56,833 nt of DNA, from NCBI RefSeq assembly GCF_000330505.1, contig NW_004440112.1:1-56833 (forward strand), in the 5' to 3' direction. Below the pieces are notes generated by a model. The model was not told where the DNA came from and made no database searches. It saw nothing but the letters and a program-made list of their open reading frames with translations. The position numbers and the translations under genes were made by a program. Of the stretch, positions 21,201 to 31,440 are shown in pieces. The number at the start of each line of letters is the position of its first letter. Within the stretch, counting starts at the first letter, position 1. The DNA comes from Entamoeba invadens IP1 (lineage: Eukaryota; Evosea; Mastigamoebida; Endamoebidae).

Positions 21201-21510
21201 GACAAGAAGAGATGTTGATCTGTTTGGTCTTGAAATTATTAATAAAATATGTGTAAAGCGAATTGATGAGGGATGCTTTTTTAATAACAATGATTTGATT
21301 AAAATAGAATTTCCATCACATGTGACTTCAATTGGATATTATTGTTGTTATGCTTGTACAAATTTGAAAGAAGTGATACTTCCAAATACAATCACTGAAC
21401 TGCCAGCATACACATTTGGTTTGTGCGTGTCTCTGTCTTCAATCAAAATTCCCCAAAGTGTTACAAAAATTGGTGTTAATTGTTTTTTAAACAATATAAT
21501 ACTAAATTGA
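18259..21510 (+). CDS. BspA-like leucine-rich-repeat protein
   Basis: A complete frame of 1083 residues. Residues of about 1-90 match the N-terminal helical cap common to Entamoeba BspA-like proteins (LDVYSIQIVSYYLTSFDDFI, VCKKF). LRR_5-type repeats of about 23 residues follow (consensus LKEIxLPNSVxxIGxxxFxxC), running from about 120 to 370, then 440-660, then 740-1083. Two breaks interrupt the array: an acidic insertion near residues 387-420 (YYDEDSDDSNNEN) and a non-LRR stretch at about 655-735. The protein has no signal peptide. The C-terminus stops inside a repeat (NCFLNNIILN) and has no CaaX prenylation box, which some family members carry. In Entamoeba these proteins form very large families, at least one of them surface-exposed; the ligand is unknown. 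Confidence 0.9.
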   Translation: MKKLDVYSIQIVSYYLTSFDDFINIISVCKKFTNILERFRINPIQITPHHKHLFPNIQTQNLYSKYDQRLKNIKKFNYLYPVTYTQYIREKSLYNKCFKVKYTNRDRFIYGNVIPDNVYCLNQNCFESYTDTILNIPNNILSILNRAFAKSNLKEIVLPNSVVYIGEQLFADCFNLTRVALSTSLKILPSQTFFRCSNLKEIELPNSMIYIGPNSFQECGIISFMVTPKYILSPSVFNLCYLKSIEFVGQVYIPEYLCYNCHFLETIKMDNTVQIIEQFAFGLCNILSTITLSTHLEIIQMFAFENCTSLSHLEMPNSLKIVEGFAFVGCENLEELLFTEEVKFTGCGVFNRCNKLSKLKLPNFNKKLLFQITNEEKEIMKNNGYEPMDVFYEIEDYYDEDSDDSNNENIKTNRNEINTRSCCDYNELSMYNIEKCNVLDCKEIERVTGRMFYLHENELETIFLPSTIVDFDLKFVCNTTKTPFELPENCSIYFKEDFMFGASKKFVVPSTVTRINKNAFKINNMTKFEVPKSVLEISDNAFSSSFNLKELVIPKSVTKIGPNFIRGCTTLTKLSFENNTVFDLENLIKNNDPIVELIQNINITRLEIPEGVVSIQKDYFSELKNLREISFPKSLKIVCKNLFENNKQLTSIETNGVDHNKFIVSYNCHLRLKAFGLDFNNVDLTNNDLAQMYTKQNYMKYIDQIYQKDCIKYEKIIDMINETQFNNFVTQNDTSSFFHCYCEVINIRDNTSLHDNMFHNCVTLTQIILNTNLTKLPKKCFVSCVSLKTIEIPKNVTKIGIHCFENCVSLTSLSCKNDILLCEKCFSMCHSLVKIPQTKYMKNGVFSMCASLSQITLCEGIKYIPCCAFLRCYRLNEIKVPQSVTHIGKFAFKNCISLSSLNSKNVKIIDDGVFMNCENLKNLSLQQKDVKIVFDVFSKCTSLIEICIGNNKITNCQFEVSYTTSRHFEETMGVACENVVLTRRDVDLFGLEIINKICVKRIDEGCFFNNNDLIKIEFPSHVTSIGYYCCYACTNLKEVILPNTITELPAYTFGLCVSLSSIKIPQSVTKIGVNCFLNNIILN

Positions 21511-23404
21511 CAATTTATTGATGTTTTTTAATACAACACTTTGATATTTTAATATAATCAATCTAAAGAAAAGGACATTAAAAATGTTAAGTTGTGTAAT
21601 GCTTTTGTGTGTTTCATAACTTGAGGGTTTACTGTAATGGCTTATATTTATTTAATCATATTAGTAAAAAATGTATGTTTTTTGACTATCTACCATATTT
21701 TTTAAATCTGTTGTTAATAACTAAAAAATTATATTCGTTTTTAATAAACAAAGATGTAATACAAAAATAACAATTAAAACTTTTATTTTTTAATATAAAA
21801 ATTGATTTCTAAAAGTTGTTAATGATATTTTATAATTTTGTTTATGAATTAAACATGATTTATGTTTGGTTATGATCAATTGTTTTTTTACAAAGATAAA
21901 ATATAAAATAAATTTTGTACAAAATAAAATTATTTCTTGGAATTTATTTTTATTATTCACAAAAATATAAATATAAAATAGGTACAATAGAAAACCTACC
22001 CGTTACAATGTTTGTATGTCTGAATTAATGCTCTTGTTTATCTCCCCATCATTGGAATAGTCTTGAAGCAACTGGACTGCATTTTTGTATTCTGGTTGAT
22101 CCACTTGTCAGTACAACATCTTCAATACTTACTTTGTTTAACTAGATATTTTCCTATACCTTATCATTTTGCTGTATTGTTGATTTGAAATGTTGATTGA
22201 TATAAAGGAAATCATTAAAATCAAATATAAAAATTGTTCAGTTATCAAACTCAATGTTTGTTGTTACTACAGATGGTAGTATTGATTATTTTTTATTTCC
22301 ATATTGTTCGCAGTTTTTTTCACACCATATGCATTATTTGAGATGTTATCTTTGTATATTTTTTGAACTCTCCAATAAAACGGTTGAACATTCTGTTTTT
22401 GAAGTTTTGTTTTTTTTGAATATTTAATTATTAATCTTTATTTTTGTTTTTGAAAAAAACAAATAATGATTCAATTAACACTTTCACAACCCAAAACTTT
22501 TTTAAGAAGAAAAATTAGTAAAAAAGAAATTGTCCAAATCATTTTTTATTATTTTTTATTCCAAAACCCCTTTCTAACCCAAACCGGCCAATAGTCAGTT
22601 TTATTTTACTTAAAATAATTAACAAATGAGAACTCAATTACCTAAGATTGATCAAAAATAATCTTTTTGAATGAAATTTCATATCGCTTTATCGTGTTTC
22701 AACATTTAATATAAAAAACGCTACATCGTCAATCCACTTAATGACAAACAATATCAAATAGTCACATTAATAAATATAACTACTTTAAAAACACAATTTA
22801 CGTTATAACCAAATGATAATATACTCTTTATAAAAAAACAACCAAATATATCAAACCATCATTAGACTTCATCTTTCTTTTTTTAAGCTTTGCTCTTGTT
22901 TTACACAAACAAACTCATTCATGTTTATTTGTGTGACTGTAAAATATACAATTCGAATTTGAGTTGATACAAAAACAAATAAAAATTTTCAAAAATTTGT
23001 TTTGTGTATGAAGGCAAAAAAAGGGTTTAGGTAAAAGAAAAAAATAAAAACTTATTATTATTACGTTTTTGTTTTGAACGTGTTAAATAGGTTTCATTTT
23101 CAAAAGGTAAAATTAATTATTTATAAATATATACAGTTATATGTTTTTGTAACTGACAAATGGTAATTAATTAAACAAAAAACAATAGTTTCAAACACAA
23201 ATTCTGGCTAATTTGTCGAAATAAAGTTTGCTAGTCACCAGTCAAATTATATTTGCAGCCGTGCTAATAATAGGTTTTATTTTTTTGTGTATACTACTTA
23301 TAAAAGGTTTTATTATTAATTTCATTTTTAATTGGGAATTAAAATCATTTAAATAACATTTATGAATTATAAAATATAAAAATAACAAACTTTATTAACA
23401 AACA
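21511..23404. other. AT-rich intergenic region with one hsp70 relic
   Basis: Contains the short hsp70 fragment at 22005-22142. The rest, including the open frame 21790-21987 on the minus strand, looks non-coding. The 60 bases before 23405 may hold promoter elements of the TLDc gene but no consensus is clear. Confidence 0.45.
22005..22142 (-). pseudogene. hsp70 fragment 3 (ATPase domain end)
   Basis: On the minus strand the sequence encodes LNKVSIEDVVLTSGSTRIQ, then after a frameshift AVQLLQDYSNDGEINKSINSD. This is the conserved Hsp70 stretch around VVLVGGSTRIPKVQ and [20 protein letters not shown] near residue 340-375. One of the two glycines of the GG pair is replaced by Ser. About 45 codons survive; no more hsp70 sequence is seen on either side. 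Confidence 0.7.
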
Positions 23405-24317
23405 ATGGAAAAAGAGTTAACAGCACTCTCGACACTGTGCACAAATGCAGCGAAGGCGGTGTCATACTTTCACAAATCAAAAACAGAATACAATTTTGTT
23501 GACAACAAGTCACTTGATATCACACAACGCATTGAAAATGCAGAGGGACATTTTGATAGACTTGATGAGATATTTGAGAGAAAGAAGAACATCAGGACTT
23601 CACTCAACACAATTGTCACTGATTTGGATAACGCATCAAACAAAATTTTTAGTGAGTTGGTTTCATTTTCGACACAAAATGACAACGAGAAGTTGTATGA
23701 GATATACAACACTATAATTACACTTCTTGAAGAAAAATGCAAATTTGACTCAAAACCGTTCGAAGACCAAATCAACACAATTGTTCAATCAAAGAATAAA
23801 AGAGTCGATGAAATAATTAAATCGAAAAAATACATCAATGCAAAAAAAACAACACGACATTTATGAAAAACAACAACAAGTAGAAAATGAAAGAATAAAA
23901 CGTGAACATCTCACACTTGAAGAGAAAGCATGTATTGAGAGAATTACAGGAAGGAAAATTAAGAGTGTTCTGGGTTGTATAGAAGATAACGACTGGTCAA
24001 ACCCTGAGACACAGATTGATTCAAAAATTATCAACAAAAACAACATATGTCTTATAATTGAAGACACAAATCACAATAAGTTTGGTGGCGTGTACACTGA
24101 AAAAATTAGTTTAGATAACGATATTAATAATTTTTCAAATGGATTTGTATTGGTGGAAAATGGTATTTTGAATCCAATAAAAATGATAACAGATGAATTT
24201 CAATTTAAGTTCAACAACGAAAGTAACAGCATGATTACTAACTCTTTTGATTTTTATTGGTCGTATGTTGACGCTGATTATACGCCAAAGAATTATTTCT
24301 TTTTAGAACTTAAATGA
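23405..24317 (+). pseudogene. Coiled-coil plus TLDc-domain gene split by a single frameshift
   Basis: The first frame (ATG 23405, stop at 23866) gives 153 residues of acidic helical, coiled-coil-like protein. The second frame (23838-24317) continues with a basic helix (KQQQVENERIKREHLTLEEK) and then a TLDc-type domain: ITGRKIKSVLGCIEDNDW, SKIINKNNICLIIEDTNHNKFGGVYTEKI, ending in NYFFLELK. TLDc proteins with a helical N-terminus are numerous in Entamoeba and have been linked to stress and oxidation responses in other eukaryotes. The two frames differ by one base, and a run of eight A residues (23842-23849) sits exactly at the junction. Removing one A would give a single protein of about 303 residues. 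This can be a recent mutation, a sequencing or assembly error in a homopolymer, or slippage. Confidence 0.7.
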
Positions 24318-24729
24318 TATGTCCATCGTCATGTTTTGTTATAATTTCTAATTTTTACAACTTGTTGATTATATTTGCGTAATTAAATTACGACATAATT
24401 ATATTTTAAATAAATATACTCTCCATTTTTATAAAATCCATGTTATCACGTATTATATTGAGTCGTTTTTAAAACCATTCATCTTTGACCTGTCAGAGCA
24501 ATTTTGTTTATAATAAAATTTTAATAAAAAATATATGTTTTTTAGAAACAAAACAAATAAACACAAACAAATAATTAATATGATGCATATTTAAGTGTTA
24601 GTGTAAATATGCTTATTGTATATTTGTTTATAGTATAATTATAATGAAACAATTATATATATTTCAATATAACAAAACATGAAAACGCACACAAAATTAT
24701 TTATAACTAATACTCTGATTAAAATGAAA
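24318..24729. other. Intergenic spacer
   Basis: About 410 bp of A/T-rich sequence after the TLDc gene, with nothing recognisable before the hsp70 fragment that begins at 24730. Confidence 0.4.
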
Positions 24730-25184
24730 TAACCAGCCAGGCGTGCTCATCTAAATCTTTGAGGGAGATACATCTATGAAATCACACTACAACCTTCTTA
24801 GCAAGTTTAAGTAGAGTGGCAACACACCCACATGATGTGATGTCCCTACAAATTGACGTCACATTCAACATTGATGCAAATGGAATTCTGAATGTCTCTG
24901 CTAAAGACAAGACAACAGAAAAGAAGAACAAGATCACAATTACAATCACAAACGACAAGAAAATACTCTCAAAGGAGCATATAGACAAGATGGTTGCAGA
25001 CGCAGAAAAGTTCAAGGTGGAGGACGACAAGATTAAGAAACTTGCCGAGGCGAAGAATGGACTTGAGAACTTCTATTACTCGATGAAAAACACACTCAAC
25101 ACACAAATTGCAGCAAAGCCCCCACCAGACGACAAGGCGGCAATTGAAGCAACCATCAAGGAGACACTCGACTGGCTCGACTAA
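24730..25184 (+). pseudogene. hsp70 fragment 2
   Basis: Begins with NQPGVLI, a TAA stop in place of the conserved Gln, IFEGDTSM and LLSKF, then after a frameshift a long open stretch (24816-25184) with [48 protein letters not shown], ending [18 protein letters not shown] and a stop. Intact Hsp70 continues another 90 or so residues beyond this point, so the copy is cut at both ends. Its left border lies at almost the same residue as recognisable sequence in fragment 1, and both carry the same nonsense codon. Confidence 0.85.
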
Positions 25185-26921
25185 ATTTATTAATATTAAA
25201 GGATCCTTTCATGTTTTTTATTTATAGCTTTTACAACTTCAAATGTAGAACTTTTGTAAGTAAGTTTTCAATGTTTTTTTTGCTTCGAGCATTTCGATAT
25301 TACAATTGATACAATTAATCGACATTACCCATCACCATTTTCTTACATGTCACTCCAATGATTGTTGCATTTCAACATTTTTCAATAAAACAACCACATC
25401 TATATTTGTAAATGTAAAATCAATTATTTTGATACTGAAAATTTGATTGGTTTACATTCCTTTATTTGAATATATCCCGATATATTTCGTATTTTAACGT
25501 TTAAAATATTTCTAGAAATAACAAGACTATAAAACAGGGCATTAGTTAAAGTAATTTCTTTAATTAAATCTAAACTATTAAGATTTATTGTCTTTGGCAC
25601 TTCGTTTACTTTCCAATTTACTCATTGGGTTTGTAGTTGACTAAATTATTAATTTTTGGCACACAAATAGTTAAATTGCCAATTTGATGACGTCAGCAAT
25701 TTATTGAGAACTTGTTGTTGAGTCCGAAATGACGCAAATCGGGTAATAATGACGACCACCAAACATCTTATTGTTGTTACAAGATTATGGGATGTAGTTT
25801 CAACATTCTGTTTTTTTAGAAATGTACTGTACAAAAATTTGGACATTTAGAAGACAACTCTAAAAATTTCAAATTTTTGTTGTTGGAATAAAAACATTGA
25901 AAAGTCCATAACAAACATGTAAGTAATCTTATCGTCCTTTTTAAAGTCGAATTCATTAAACCGTGAAACTGTATCACTACTACCGTGAAATATACACCTT
26001 CTTAAGTGTATTCAAACTCACCACTTTTAGCATTGTACTTTTTTAAAAACTGAACCAGAAGTGTTCTGACTTTTGGAGGAAAACATTTTGTCTTTAATGT
26101 GTTAATTAATGTTTTAGGATTTGTCTTGGTTTCCACTTCTATAAGTGTAATATCATCACTCGAAAAATATTCAGGTTATTTAAAAAAGATGAAAAATATA
26201 GAGTTTGCAAGTTGGGGAGATAAAATAAAATGTTTTTAATGGAAGATGTCATAGAAGCTTTCTATGTGTTAATATACATTGTCTGGACAGCTTTTTAAAA
26301 TGATCTGTTGATTGACATTAAGTTAAAAACATCTTTCATTGTTCCTAAAGAAAGAATAATATCATTCTTAAATACTTGCTCAAGATGTATCTTCGTTTTT
26401 ATTTGGGATGAAGTAAAATGGTGAAATAATTTTACTGAAAATTTATGTTTTAGTAAATTATTTTGTGAAATCATTTCACCAAATAGTACTATTTAAATAC
26501 TCGAATTTTGGTTATGTTTACAATAATTATTTTGGAAACTCCTGATTATTAGATAATTCATTTTTTATGATAATATATATTATCGTTAGTATAATTTTAA
26601 TTTAAATTAAATTCTCAAAAAAAATAAAAAAACTTCAATTTTTAATTTATATTATGAATTATTAATTTAAAATAATAAATGAAAACATCATTTATATGTT
26701 TTTTACTTTTTTGATTTCAATAACTCGTTCTTTAGATTCAATTGGCACGTTAAAACGTTCCAAATTTTTTACTTCAGTAAAAACCACGTTCAACTGAGCA
26801 AGAAGAGACACTTTTAATAATTATTACATTAACAGTTCTATTGAAATATGAATATTTAAACCTTTCTTCATTTGGCATAATATCCATAATAGTTTGAAGT
26901 ATAAGATTAAATAAAACATTT
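25185..26921. other. AT-rich region with a short coding-like relic
   Basis: No gene is intact. A minus-strand stretch at 26024-26175 looks coding and is listed separately. The minus-strand open frame at 25649-25846 has no recognisable features. An inverted AGTAAAATGGTGAAATAATTT / AAATTATTTTGTGAAATCATTTCACC patch occurs at about 26415-26480. Confidence 0.4.
26024..26175 (-). pseudogene. Unidentified C-terminal coding relic
   Basis: The minus strand encodes about 50 residues without interruption (EYFSSDDITLIEVETKTNPK, then TLLVQFLKKYNAKSGEFEYT and a stop). A stop lies just before it and no longer frame joins upstream. The start resembles the SxDNITxI motif at the end of PP2C phosphatases, but that is weak. 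It is probably a surviving gene tail. Confidence 0.3.
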
Positions 26922-29260
26922 TTAGTTGATTTCTTCAATTGCTTTGCCGAGTTCTTTTCTCACTTCTTGTTTTTTAATAATGTAATCACAATTTTCTTTT
27001 TGTTCATGTGTCAGTTTTGATTTGTCTGTGTCTTCTTCTGCATCATTTGATATGACAGATTCTTAAGACATTTCGCCTGAAAAAACAATTTTGATCGTAC
27101 TCTTTTGACATTTTTTTCAAGAAGTAAATTACAAATAATTTTTCTTTTCCAGACTTTTCTTTTTTGTTTATTACAACAAAATAGTTTTCTTTCCATTTTT
27201 GCAATAATCTGATCTCCGTTCTAAGCTTTTTATCAGATTCATCAGATAAACAAGTTTTGTTCATTTCATTAAAAACGTAAACATATTTATAAAAAGTGCA
27301 TTTGTTAAATATTTTTGGATAGCACAAAAAACTCTTCTTTGATTCAATGTGAAGCTCTGCTTTTTGCAATTGATTATTATATAATCATCTGCAGTCAACT
27401 TTCTGTTAATATTCAAAAATCTTACGGACATCATTTTAATTAACTGTTTAAGAAATCAGTCAGCATAATACTTCAAATGAATAAGTACATCATCATTAAT
27501 AGTATTGCAAATTATGATATTTTTGAAGAACTGGTCATTTAACTCCCCATTATTAAATATTTTCATTAGTGAAAGATCAAGTCTTTAACTAGTTGGTAAG
27601 CAATTGGAAATAATACTTCTGATGATTGCATCCAATCATCAACATACTTTATTTGGTTTAGGAAAAAGCTTGTAAAATACAGCATTGAAACGAATAAATT
27701 GTTATTCAGAAAACAGTTACCAAAAATGTTTTGTGGACCACTTACAATTCCGGTTTTAAGTTGCTCAATTTTTTTAATTCTGAAAAACACTCGAAGAGAG
27801 TATTTAATCGATCTGCCAAAAAGCCATCTGGTATTACTCAGCTTAACGATTTCGATGACAGCCCTAGATGTACCTCGTTTATTACAATATATTCCAAGCT
27901 TTCTGAGTTTTTGAAGATGTTAAATTCATTAAATAGTCTTTTATTTGACTTTTATTATCAATATCAAAAGTCTTTTCTGAAGCTTTATTAATTCGATAGC
28001 AAAAGCAATAAATGAAATCAAATTCTTTGTTGTTTTTTCTAACTTTTTCTATCTCAGTCAAGATCAAACCAGAAAGACCACTCTTTTCACTTTTCACAAC
28101 ATTGGCTCCATCAACAGTTATTCCGTAACACTTTCTAAGGTCAATTTTATTATCCTTAAATTTATTTTTCATCCAAGTGACCTATCCTTCATCGTCTGTC
28201 GTTTTTGTAATAATTTATTTTGATTCTTCTTTTGATTGTTTTACCTTCTCTATTTTTAACCCTTACAAAAGTGAGAAGTACTCATTTCCATCATAACAAG
28301 CCGAATCAGCAATTAACAAGTATAAACCACACTCTGTCAATATTATTTTTAATTTAAACATTTGATTTTTTGATATAATTCTACTTATCTTTAATAAACT
28401 GTTATCACTCAGAACATTTTTAAGTCAGTGTTTTCGTCGACTCCTGCAACTTCAAGGATCATTCTTATAAGTTTACAGACGTCCCGCATTTGAGGAATTG
28501 TGAGTCTGGAACCATCCATAAATAACGAAGACAGTATAGTGGAGTATAAACTTCTTTCTGGAGCAACATCTCTAGTTTGTGTAAAAGTAATCACACTCTT
28601 ACCACTATTTGTTTGAACTCTTTCTACAATTTTTGCTCCAATTTTTCTGGCGGCATTTTTGTTGGCGGTCAGTATTTGTTTGATATCATCAAACTGCAAC
28701 AACACTTCCAACTCTTGTTTGGTGAAAGTCATTTCAAACAATTCAGCAGCCCGTTCTATGATCTCTTTCATTGACATTTGGTTAGTTCTTGGAGTTTCAA
28801 TTTTTATTTCTATAACTGAATTGAGGTCTTCCTTCATTTGTTAAATTTCACCATGGATTGGTTCTTCGACTTAGTTGTGCTGTAACTGATTTTTGACATC
28901 AACAAGGTTGATAACATGAGTGGTTGTTAATAATCCTTCTCCAGTGAGTGTTAATTTTTCTTCGGATAATTGCGGCAACAGTCTAAGTCGTAAGTTTTTC
29001 AAGTTCTTGGGCTCTGGATTCTTCATTTATTACAACATCTTTGGTATTCATGCACATTTCCTTTGCAACAATATTAAAATCATCCCGATGTGCTTTAAAG
29101 AACTCGTAGTCTTCAATGGGAATAATGTCTAGCATTCTTTTGTGTTTTATTGTATCTTTGTGTTTCTTAAAGTTGTTTTTGTTCATGCACTAATTGCAGA
29201 GGGGACAATATTGCATCATGTTTAACTGCTTTTTACTAATGTCTTCATTGAAATAAGATC
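26922..29260 (-). pseudogene. Degenerate hAT-like transposase with N-terminal zinc finger
   Basis: Reading leftwards on the minus strand, the pieces are: a BED/C2H2-like finger near 29110-29230 (YCPLCN, stop, then KKHKDTIKHKRM); a helical segment (28983-29186); a 142-codon frame (28409-28837); a block with GITVDGANVVKSEKSGLSGL and DFIYCFCYRINKASEK (27882-28172), which resembles the DGA..MxGxxxGL and HCxxHRxxLA region of hAT catalytic domains; then 27566-27790 and 27043-27369, ending near 26922 with KKQEVRKELGKAIEEIN. Multiple stops and frameshifts separate them. The order, length (about 2.3 kb) and motifs fit a single decayed transposase. Confidence 0.5.
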
Positions 29261-29439
29261 TATATGTATGATTAGTAAAAAAACTCAGGCATACGTTTCT
29301 GTGTTTTCCATATATGCTTCATGTTGTTGATTTTTAGATAAACCGTTTTATTAAATACTGATTAACCAACATTCAATTAATAATTATGACGACACCAATC
29401 ATCATGTGTGTTGTTTTGACAGAAATCAAGTTAATGATT

Positions 29440-29502
29440 ATAGTGAGGCAAGAAATCCACACCTGGAGAGAAACCCGCACCCATTTTCCTTTTTCTTCTT
29501 TG
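29440..29502. repeat. Dispersed 60-bp repeat, copy 1
   Basis: TAGTGAGGCAAGAAATCCAC followed by an ACCTGGAGAGAAACCCGCAC block and a TTTTCTTCTTT tract; about 90 percent identical to 36064-36123. It probably represents the terminus of a transposon family. Confidence 0.7.
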
Positions 29503-29625
29503 AAAAGCTGTTGAATGAAAAGTTCAATCTTTGTTTTTTGGTTTATTAAGAATATTCTTTTAATCAAAATACAAGATAAAATTTTTTTTATATTAACTTC
29601 ATGAAATTAACCTTAAATAAATATA

Positions 29626-30470
29626 CAGTCAAAGTCGCTTATTTGTAGGTTTTCGTATTTGTAGGTTTTGCTTATTTGTGGGTTAACTGACCAATCAAAA
29701 TCGAAACATACAAATAGGTTGTATCTTCTCGAAACTGAATAATTAATTGAAATCAATTAAAATAACTATATTTTTGAGTGAATATGAAACAAAATCTAAT
29801 ATGGAATAAGACTTCTTTTGTATTTTTTAACTTATTTAATCTAATTATTTTAAGTTTTTGTTAAAATGGTTTCAATATTTAATAATTGTTTATATTTTAT
29901 TTAAAAAATACTATAATTAATAATATTTTTTGATTGATAATATAAATGTGGTACTTAGGTTTCGACTAATAATTAATAATTATTATACCATTGTATAAAT
30001 TATTTATAAGAGTTATATTTGGAAGTTTTTTTGAAATAATTAAAAACCTTATTCATTATTATTCAAACAGTATTCAAATAATAAAACGAAACCTTAGTAT
30101 TCGTCGAAACTTTAGTCTCATACCTGTAATCAAAAAATCAGTCTTAAAACGGTAATAGTAAATTTTTGGATTGTTAAAACTGGAAAATTACGGGAAACTG
30201 TTGAAAAATCTCCAAAAACACTATTATTTAATTTTATTTAGTTTTCGACTTTTTTCTAATTCCTATTTTTTAAGGCTTATTTTGTGTAAATTTTTGTTTA
30301 GTGAACAACATATTACAAGCAGACTTTATTAAGAGACTAAAAACTAAAATTATGGTAATTAATTTTTTATAATCAAAATAAATCAAAGAATATTCTTCCC
30401 AATTCTTAGCAAAACCTACAAATAGACAGCTTTTTATGCAAGAAAACCCACAAATAAGCGACTTTGACTG
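29626..30470. mobile_element. 845-bp pogo-like MITE with TA target duplication
   Basis: The left end CAGTCAAAGTCGCTTATTTG at 29626 is an exact inverted copy of the right end (CAAATAAGCGACTTTGACTG ending at 30470), and TA flanks both (29624-29625, 30471-30472). Subterminal motifs TTTGTAGGTTTT and TTTGTGGG are repeated inside each end, like transposase binding sites. Ends of the CAGTxxAAxTCGCTTA type are characteristic of pogo/Tigger elements. The body has no ORF, so the element needed a transposase in trans. Confidence 0.8.
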
Positions 30471-30487
30471 TAGTTAAAAATTACATG

Positions 30488-31399
30488 CAAATTGAAAAGA
30501 CACAAGTCTATTTAAAGAAGACATAACAATCTGCCGGAGACGGTGAATTGAGAGTTGAAGGATTAGAATGGCTTGAGATGATGAAATCACACCCAGAGTT
30601 TAAACCTTTGAGAAGAACGTCCAAATGGCCGAACAAAAGAAGGTCAAGACTATGAAAGACTATAAGGCCGCTTCAGAAGAGTTGATGAGAACAAAGACGG
30701 GACTTGACGAGAAACAAGACGAGTGTGACAAAGTTGAAGATTTCATGTCTGAAATGAAAACTTGGTTGTAAGCTCTCGAAAAAGCTATTAAGACTTTCAA
30801 ACAGTCGAAGAACACTTATGAAAAGAAATTGACTGAGTTGAATGAGCAACTTGATTTTGAAAGAACTAATGCTAAACAGACTAAAACCCAGAAAAAGAAA
30901 TCCGCTGAGTAGCTAGAGAAGTGATGGAGAAATAAAAAGAATTTGGTGAATATAAGGAACAAGCTGAGAAATCTATCAACTCGTTGATTGCTCAAAAAGC
31001 TGATCTACAGAAGGAACTTGAAAAGGAGAGAGCAGTGAAACAACAAGCTAAGAGAAATTTAAAGACTTCAATTTAAAGTTATCGATTTGAAATCTAAATT
31101 GGCGGACGCTGGTGCGACTGGAGCTTTAATCGCTAAATCGAAAGCGAAATATGAAACAGAATTGGAAGTAATTAAACCAGAGAAGGAAAAAACACAAAAC
31201 GCCGCTGCTTAAGGTCGAGAAGAAAACCAAACAATACACCAGAGAGGTTGAAGAGGCCGAGAGAAAGCTTGTAGAATTCGAACAGAAGGAAGCTACTTTT
31301 AACACTCAAATAGGTAAGACACAAGCCGATTTGAAGAAGACACAACAATCAGTCAGAGACAATGAATTAAGAATTGCAGATAGTCTTGAGAATGTCTGA
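30488..31399 (+). pseudogene. Myosin II heavy-chain rod fragment 1
   Basis: The plus strand carries coiled-coil rod sequence in changing frames: EQKKVKTMKDYKAASEELMR, GLDEKQDECDKVEDFMSEMK, then SINSLIAQKADLQKELEKER, KSKLADAGATGALIAKSK, and at the end TQADLKKTQQSVRDNELRI. Several stops and frameshifts disrupt it. The first 70 bases (30500-30570) are a diverged copy of the last 70 (31312-31385), so the fragment starts and ends with the same rod segment. It begins about 15 bp after the right TA of the pogo-like MITE. Intact conventional myosin rods are about 1000 residues; about 300 codons remain here. Confidence 0.8.
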
Positions 31400-31440
31400 A
31401 CAATAAATAGCTTTACGTTGGTCAAGTAAGTGCTTAAAAA

